From JBEAOO01 sp041164825 (GTDB taxonomy: Bacteria; Pseudomonadota; Gammaproteobacteria; Burkholderiales; Burkholderiaceae_C): 5,894 bases of DNA. Each line of letters opens with the position of its first letter. Within the stretch, counting starts at the first letter, position 1. The DNA lies in assembly GCA_041164825.1 (NCBI GenBank), contig JBEAOO010000296.1:1-5894 (forward strand), read 5' to 3'. Made by a program: the position numbers and the translations under genes. The notes under the pieces were generated by a model. The model saw only the letters and a program-made list of their open reading frames with translations. It was not told where the DNA came from and ran no database searches. Positions 1 through 3,750 of this stretch are shown in pieces.

Positions 1-81
1 GGGGGCGGCAGCGACGAGGCTGGCTGCGGCCAGCAGCAGCGCGCTGACGCGGCGCCAGCGGTGGGTGCGGATGGATGACAT
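1..81 (-). CDS. N-terminus of an exported protein (signal peptide only, partial)
   Basis: Reading the minus strand from an ATG at 81 gives 27 codons that stay open to the window edge. They encode a basic n-region (MSSIRTHRWRR), then a hydrophobic stretch (VSALLLAAASLVAAA), which is a typical Sec signal peptide. The arginine pair before the hydrophobic core is not a full Tat motif because it lacks the hydrophobic FLK part. A good Shine-Dalgarno, AGGGAG, lies 7 bases upstream. The mature protein is outside the window, so the function cannot be named. The gene runs in the same direction as the helicase gene and starts 103 bases beyond its stop, so it could be co-transcribed or have its own promoter. 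The best -10-like hexamer in that gap is TAAAGT (minus strand, 135-140), with no matching -35. The reading as an exported protein start is fairly safe; identity is unknown. Confidence 0.7.
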   Translation of the reverse strand, partial: MSSIRTHRWRRVSALLLAAASLVAAAP

Positions 82-88
82 GACGGGG

Positions 89-94
89 CTCCCT
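89..94 (-). promoter_or_regulatory. Ribosome binding site for the exported-protein gene
   Basis: AGGGAG on the minus strand, 7 bases before the ATG at 81. It supports that start codon, which otherwise rests on only 27 visible codons. Confidence 0.6.
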
Positions 95-184
95 GGCTCT
101 GCGGTGATGTGGCCGCGCACGGTGGCGCGGCGACACTTTAACCAGCCCGGGTGGCCGCTCTTACGCGCGCTGCGCGTGCTGCCA

Positions 185-1486
185 TCAGCGGGGGCTTTTG
201 GCCGCGGCGGCCAAGGCAGCCACGGCAGCTGCGGCGCGCAGCTTGTCTTTTTTGCTCGGGCGCGCGCCTTTGATGCCGCCGTTCGGGTCGCGCCCGGTGG
301 GGGCCGGGGTGAATGCTGTGGACTCGGGCAAGGCGGTGGGCTCAAAGCCTGCCACCTGCTCGCGCGGCACGCGCTGGCCCTGGGTCTTCTCGATCAGGCG
401 GAAGTGGGCTTCGGTGTCGGCGCTGATGAAGCTCACGGCCAGGCCGTGTTCACCGGCACGACCGGTGCGGCCGATGCGGTGCACGTGGTCGGCGGCCGAG
501 CGCGGCAGGTCGTGGTTGACGACCACCGGCAGGTGCGAGATGTGGATGCCGCGCGCGGCCACGTCGGTGGCTACCAGCACCTGCAGCCGCGAGGCCTTGA
601 ACTCGGCCAGCACATGGGCACGGGTACCCTGGCTGACCTCGCCGTGGAAGGCCGCGGCCTGGATGCCGGCGCGCTGCAGCTTGTGCGCCACCAGCTCGGT
701 GGCATAGCGCGTGGCCACGAACACCAGCACGCGCGGCCAGCCTTCGCTCTGAATCAAATGGCGCAGCAGCGGCGTGCGCAACGGCGCATCGACCTCGATG
801 GCGCGCTGCGTGATGTCGGGTGCTTCGGTCGCAGACGCGGGCACGTCGATGCGCACCGGGTCGACCAACAGGTCGTCGGCCAGCGCTTGCACCGCCGGCG
901 GGAAGGTGGCCGAAAACAGCAGCTGCTGGCGGCGCTCGGGCAGCAGCGCGAGCACGCGGCTGAGCTCGTCGCCAAAGCCGGCGTCGAGCAGGCGGTCGGC
1001 TTCATCCAGCACCAGCGTGTTCACCTGCGACAAGCGCAGCGCGTTGTGCTGCACCAGGTCGAGCAGGCGGCCGGGCGTGGCCACGACGATGTCGGCGCCG
1101 CCGCGCAGCCGCATCATTTGCGGGTTGATCGACACGCCGCCAAACAGCGGCAGGATTTTGAGCGGTTCGCCCAGTGCATCGGCAAAGCTGCGCAGCGTCT
1201 CGGCCACCTGCGTGGCCAGCTCGCGCGTGGGCACCAGCACCAGGGCGCGCAGCGTGCGGCCGCGGCCCGAGCCTGCCGTGGACGCGCTCAGCAGCTGCTG
1301 CAACAGCGGCAGCGCATAGGCGGCGGTCTTCCCCGAGCCGGTTTGCGCCTGGCCTTGCAGATCGGCCCCGCGCAGCACAGCGGGGATGGCCGCAGCCTGG
1401 ATGGGTGTGGGCGCGCCATAACCGCGCTGCGCCACGGCGTGAACAAGGGCGGGCACAAGGCCAAGGGCAGCGAAAGTCATGGGCAT
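185..1486 (-). CDS. rhlE: DEAD-box ATP-dependent RNA helicase, RhlE type
   Basis: A cytoplasmic ATP-dependent RNA helicase of the group that remodels structured RNA in ribosome assembly and mRNA decay. With the ATG at 1486 the protein has 433 residues, close to a minimal RhlE. All motifs are in order: Q motif (GYGAPTPIQ, 22-30), motif I AQTGSGKT (47-54), Ia PTREL (86-90), Ib TPGR (137-140), II DEAD (161-164), III SAT (192-194), V VATDVAARG (305-313) and VI HRIGRTGR (336-343). The tail after about 390 is basic then alanine-rich (SKKDKL, then AAAAVAALAAAA) and is short compared with many RhlE tails. His315 occupies the usual Asp position of motif V (RGIH, not RGID), as in E. coli RhlB. The start is uncertain: ATG at 1480 (MTFAALGL, the usual family N-terminus), ATG at 1486 or GTG at 1525 are in frame, and none has a Shine-Dalgarno. 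The family is certain; RhlE over other bacterial DEAD-box subgroups is likely from the N-terminus and overall fit. Confidence 0.93.
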   Translation of the reverse strand: MPMTFAALGLVPALVHAVAQRGYGAPTPIQAAAIPAVLRGADLQGQAQTGSGKTAAYALPLLQQLLSASTAGSGRGRTLRALVLVPTRELATQVAETLRSFADALGEPLKILPLFGGVSINPQMMRLRGGADIVVATPGRLLDLVQHNALRLSQVNTLVLDEADRLLDAGFGDELSRVLALLPERRQQLLFSATFPPAVQALADDLLVDPVRIDVPASATEAPDITQRAIEVDAPLRTPLLRHLIQSEGWPRVLVFVATRYATELVAHKLQRAGIQAAAFHGEVSQGTRAHVLAEFKASRLQVLVATDVAARGIHISHLPVVVNHDLPRSAADHVHRIGRTGRAGEHGLAVSFISADTEAHFRLIEKTQGQRVPREQVAGFEPTALPESTAFTPAPTGRDPNGGIKGARPSKKDKLRAAAAVAALAAAAKSPR

Positions 1487-1552
1487 CAAGCAAAAACCAG
1501 CCCCGTGGGCCGGAGGAAGCGCCACCAGGCGGGCGCCAAACCAGAGCGCGCG

Positions 1553-1582
1553 AGTCTAGTGCAGTGGCCGGCTCAGTGTCTG
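1553..1582 (-). promoter_or_regulatory. Candidate sigma-70 promoter of the helicase gene
   Basis: On the minus strand CAGACA (1582-1577, 4/6 match to TTGACA) is followed after 18 bases by TAGACT (1558-1553, 4/6 match to TATAAT). Transcription would start near 1546, giving a leader of about 60 bases before the ATG at 1486. The match is modest and was found by eye. Both hexamers lie inside the copies of an imperfect direct repeat. Confidence 0.3.
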
Positions 1583-1590
1583 GTGCACTG
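1553..1590. repeat. Imperfect 14-bp direct repeat upstream of the helicase gene
   Basis: AGTCTAGTGCAGTG (1553-1566) and TGTCTGGTGCACTG (1577-1590) match at 11 of 14 positions and are spaced 24 bases start to start. A third CAGTG lies between them at 1574-1578. The copies overlap the candidate -10 and -35 of the helicase promoter, so they could be tandem binding sites for a regulator. A chance similarity is also possible. Confidence 0.4.
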
Positions 1591-1657
1591 CGCGCGGCAT
1601 GTGCTGCGCCCATCCCTGCGGGCGGCTGGCTGCGCATGGGCAAACGGCCGCCGCCCC

Positions 1658-1666
1658 TGCTACATT
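1658..1666 (+). promoter_or_regulatory. Candidate extended -10 promoter of the CsgG-like lipoprotein gene
   Basis: TGC-TACATT is an extended -10 pattern (TGn plus a 4/6 match to TATAAT). No -35 is recognisable 17 bases upstream, as is common for extended -10 promoters. Transcription would start near 1673, leaving a leader of about 75 bases. Assigned by eye and uncertain. Confidence 0.35.
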
Positions 1667-1732
1667 CGCGCCCATTCCAACCGCGTGACGCGACCGAGTG
1701 CAGGACGCCGACACGCGAAACCGTCATCCACC

Positions 1733-1739
1733 AGGGAAG
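1733..1739 (+). promoter_or_regulatory. Ribosome binding site of the lipoprotein gene
   Basis: AGGGAAG lies 8 bases before the ATG at 1748. It fixes that codon as the start, although the same reading frame stays open for 561 codons further upstream, antisense to the helicase gene. Confidence 0.75.
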
Positions 1740-1747
1740 CCCACACC

Positions 1748-2551
1748 ATGTCCGTTGTCTCCGTTCGTCCCCGCGCCGCCGCCTCTGTGCTGCTGCTGGC
1801 ACTGCTCGCCGCCTGCGGCAAACAAGGCGTGGAGCTGGGCCAGGGTGGCTCCATCGTCTCGGGCTCGGGTGGCACGGCCGGCGCGCAAAACGCGGCCAAA
1901 GAACTGCAAAAGTGCGATTCTCCGGTGGCCGTGGTCTCGCTGGTGGAGAACCAAGGCGGCTACGTGGGCATCGGCCACAACGGCCTGCCCGAATCACCGC
2001 TGCCACTGGTGCGGGTGATCATGCAGCAGAGCGGCTGCTTTCGCATCATGGACCGCAACGCCGGCCTGAACGCCACCGTGCGCGAGCAAGAGCTCAAGGA
2101 CAAGGGCGTGCTGGCGGCCGACGGCAATTTGCAAAAGGGCAAGGGCATCATGGCGCAGTACAGCGTGGTGCCGAGCCTCACCTTCTCGGAGCAAGACGCG
2201 GGGCGCCAGATTGGCGGCATCTTGGCCAAGATCCCGGTGCTCAATGTGTTTGCCGGCGCGGCCGAGCAGGTGAAGCTCAAAGAGGCGCAAGTGGTGCTGC
2301 TGTTGACCGACAACGAGACCACCGAGCAGCTCTCGTCGGCCACGGGTGCGGCGCGCACCACCGACCTCGGCCTCGGCGGCCTGGCCATTGGCGGCGGCGG
2401 GGGCATGGGCGGCATGGGCTGGAGCAACACCAACGAAGGCAAGGTGATCGCCGCGGCCTTTTTAGACGCCCACAACCAGTTGGTGACACAAGTGCGCACG
2501 CTGGCGGCCAAACAACTGCCACCGCCGGTGGCCACGAAAAAGGGCGGCTGA
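1748..2551 (+). CDS. CsgG/HfaB-like outer-membrane lipoprotein
   Basis: A 267-residue lipoprotein. The signal peptide (hydrophobic 10-22) ends in the lipobox LAAC with Cys23 as the lipidated residue; Gly24 and Lys25 at +2 and +3 do not suggest Lol avoidance, so outer-membrane sorting is likely. The fold order resembles CsgG, the curli secretion pore, and HfaB, the holdfast anchor: a beta strand (VAVVSLVE, 60-67), a helix leading to FRIMDRNAGL (98-107) and REQEL (112-116), a strand after the KGKGIM segment, a region matching CsgG's first membrane hairpin (about 147-188), a strand ending LLLTDNETTEQ, then a glycine-rich segment (208-224) where CsgG has its second hairpin, and a closing helix (VIAAAFLDAHNQLV). 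The similarity is judged from memory of the family. No curli or holdfast subunit gene is nearby, so the substrate or partner is unknown; an LpoB-like envelope role is an alternative. The gene has a clear Shine-Dalgarno and is divergent from the helicase gene. Confidence 0.8.
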   Translation: MSVVSVRPRAAASVLLLALLAACGKQGVELGQGGSIVSGSGGTAGAQNAAKELQKCDSPVAVVSLVENQGGYVGIGHNGLPESPLPLVRVIMQQSGCFRIMDRNAGLNATVREQELKDKGVLAADGNLQKGKGIMAQYSVVPSLTFSEQDAGRQIGGILAKIPVLNVFAGAAEQVKLKEAQVVLLLTDNETTEQLSSATGAARTTDLGLGGLAIGGGGGMGGMGWSNTNEGKVIAAAFLDAHNQLVTQVRTLAAKQLPPPVATKKGG

Positions 2552-2566
2552 GCCGCCCTCAGCCGC
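2537..2566 (-). terminator. Intrinsic terminator of the LacI-family gene, inside the convergent lipoprotein gene's 3' end
   Basis: Bases 2541-2548 pair with 2552-2559 in an 8-bp GC-rich stem (AGGGCGGC/GCCGCCCT) whose three-base loop is the TGA stop of the lipoprotein gene. Five A's at 2537-2541 read as TTTTT on the minus strand directly after the stem, so this is a terminator for minus-strand transcripts, ending about 25 bases after the LacI-family stop codon. A second 9-bp stem, 2544-2552 with 2558-2566 (GCGGCTGAG/CTCAGCCGC, 5-base loop), overlaps the first and cannot form at the same time. On the plus strand no T-run follows, so it is a poorer terminator for the lipoprotein gene. Confidence 0.75.
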
Positions 2567-2583
2567 ACCGCAGTGCGCGGCGC

Positions 2584-3639
2584 TTACCTGAGTGAGCTCT
2601 GCCGCACCACCAGCTCCAGCGGCAGGGTGCGCGGCAGCGCCGGGGTGCCGGCAATCAGCTCCAACAGCGTGTCGACAATGGCCACGCCGGCCTGCACGAT
2701 GGGCTGGCGCACGGTGGTGAGCGGTGGGTCGCTGTGGCTGGCCCACTCGATGTCATCAAAGCCCACCACCGCCACCTGCTGCGGCACGGCGCGCTGGTGC
2801 AGGCGCAGCACCTGCAGCGCCGCCATGGCCAGCACATCGCTGCAGGCAAACACGGCGTCAAAGGGCACGCCCTTGTCGATCAAGGCATTGAGCGCCGCCC
2901 CGGCCTCGGGCGCAGCAAAGGGCGTGGGCAGCAGCAGCGCCGGGTCGCCCGCCATGCCGGCCGCGGCCAGCGCTTGCTGGTGGCCTTGCAGGCGCAGCGC
3001 CACCTCGGGCAAGCGCGGGTCGCCCATGAAGACAATGCGTTTGCAGCCGCGCTCCAGCAAATGGCGCGTGGCCAGGCGGCCGCCCGAGATGTTGTCGGAG
3101 CCGACGCTGCAATAGTGCTGCTGCGTCATCTGCCCGCCCCACACCACCAGCGGCACCTGCCGCTCGGCCAAGCGGTTGAGCTGTTCGTGGTGCTCGCCTT
3201 GGCCGATCAACACCACGCCGATGGCCTGGCCGCTGTCATAGAGCCGGCCGGCACCACTGAGCTCATCGTCGTTGATGCGCGAGAGCAGCATGTCGTAGCC
3301 GCGCTCGGTGAGCGCATCGGCCAAGCTGCCCAGCATGGTCAGGTAGAACGGGTCGGACACCTGCTGGCGCGAGCGCGGGTCGTACGGAATCACCACCGCC
3401 ACGGTGCGGTTCTGCCGCGTGCGCAGGTTTTTGGCGCCGAGGTTGACGGTGTAGTTGAGCTGCTGCGCCAGTGCGGCCACGCGCTCGCGGGTTTCAATGC
3501 TGACCTCGGCGCTGCCATTGAGCGCACGCGACACCGTGGCCACCGACACGCCGGCCAGGCGCGCGAGGTCGGCCATTTGCACCCGGCGGGCGGGCTGAAC
3601 GGGCGGCGGTGACGGCGGTGGCGGTTTGCGGGTGGACAC
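2584..3639 (-). CDS. LacI-family transcriptional regulator
   Basis: A 351-residue DNA-binding regulator when started at the GTG at 3639, the usual length for the family. A basic and proline-rich extension (1-19) precedes the LacI helix-turn-helix at about 22-41 (ADLARLAGVSVATVSRALN). A hinge follows (about 62-77, with Leu72 where the minor-groove leucine normally sits), then a periplasmic-binding-protein-like sensor domain from about 79 (TVAVVIPYDP) to the end, with typical pieces such as SDPFYLTMLGSLADALTERG, VGSDNISGGRLAT, FACSDVLAMAAL and VVGFDDIEWASHSDPPLTTV. Such proteins are usually sugar-responsive repressors that bind palindromic operators as dimers. The ligand cannot be told here, as no transporter or sugar enzyme is nearby. 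It is divergent from the patatin gene and may regulate it or itself. No Shine-Dalgarno precedes the GTG at 3639 or the alternative GTG at 3582 (VQMADLA), so the start is uncertain; the open frame to 3804 is unlikely to be coding. Confidence 0.92.
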   Translation of the reverse strand: MSTRKPPPPSPPPVQPARRVQMADLARLAGVSVATVSRALNGSAEVSIETRERVAALAQQLNYTVNLGAKNLRTRQNRTVAVVIPYDPRSRQQVSDPFYLTMLGSLADALTERGYDMLLSRINDDELSGAGRLYDSGQAIGVVLIGQGEHHEQLNRLAERQVPLVVWGGQMTQQHYCSVGSDNISGGRLATRHLLERGCKRIVFMGDPRLPEVALRLQGHQQALAAAGMAGDPALLLPTPFAAPEAGAALNALIDKGVPFDAVFACSDVLAMAALQVLRLHQRAVPQQVAVVGFDDIEWASHSDPPLTTVRQPIVQAGVAIVDTLLELIAGTPALPRTLPLELVVRQSSLR

Positions 3640-3666
3640 GGTGGCGGTTGGGCAGGGGAGGTGGCG

Positions 3667-3691
3667 CGGCGCCAAGAATGCCCTGGCGCCG
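3667..3691. repeat. 8-bp inverted repeat in the LacI-patatin intergenic region
   Basis: CGGCGCCA (3667-3674) and TGGCGCCG (3684-3691) are perfect inverted copies separated by 9 bases. They sit 28 bases upstream of the LacI-family start and 60 bases upstream of the patatin start. The position would suit an operator bound by the adjacent repressor or a hairpin in its 5' leader. It does not match the compact CG-centred palindrome typical of LacI-family sites, and GC-rich sequence makes such repeats easy to find. Confidence 0.4.
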
Positions 3692-3737
3692 GGGCGGATT
3701 GTGCAACGCGCCCGCGCCGCCCGGCCCGGCTTGACCG

Positions 3738-3743
3738 GACAAT
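3738..3743 (+). promoter_or_regulatory. Possible -10 element of the patatin gene
   Basis: GACAAT is a 4/6 match to TATAAT, ending 7 bases before the ATG at 3751. If used, transcription would begin at or next to that ATG and the message would be leaderless, which would fit the missing Shine-Dalgarno. No -35 hexamer is visible at the right distance, so this is tentative. Confidence 0.25.
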
Positions 3744-3750
3744 GCGGCGC

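Noticed and set aside
163..177. Small hairpin ACGCGC-GCT-GCGCGT just after the helicase stop, as a terminator
   Set aside because: The stem is only 6 bp and no T-run follows on either strand. Alternating GC sequence forms such stems by chance.
65..1747. Open plus-strand frame that would extend the lipoprotein gene upstream by 561 codons
   Set aside because: It is antisense to the helicase gene, and its translation is low-complexity and rich in Arg, Gln, His and Gly, as expected for the complement of a GC-rich gene. The real start at 1748 has a ribosome binding site followed by a clean lipoprotein signal peptide.
2562..2580. Second hairpin (CCGCAC/GTGCGCGG) as a plus-strand terminator of the lipoprotein gene
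   Set aside because: The stem needs a bulge and only two T's follow. It may aid termination but I cannot support it as a separate feature.
2734..3612. 292-codon plus-strand frame
   Set aside because: It is antisense to the LacI-family gene and its composition (rich in His, Gln, Arg) is that of a shadow frame.
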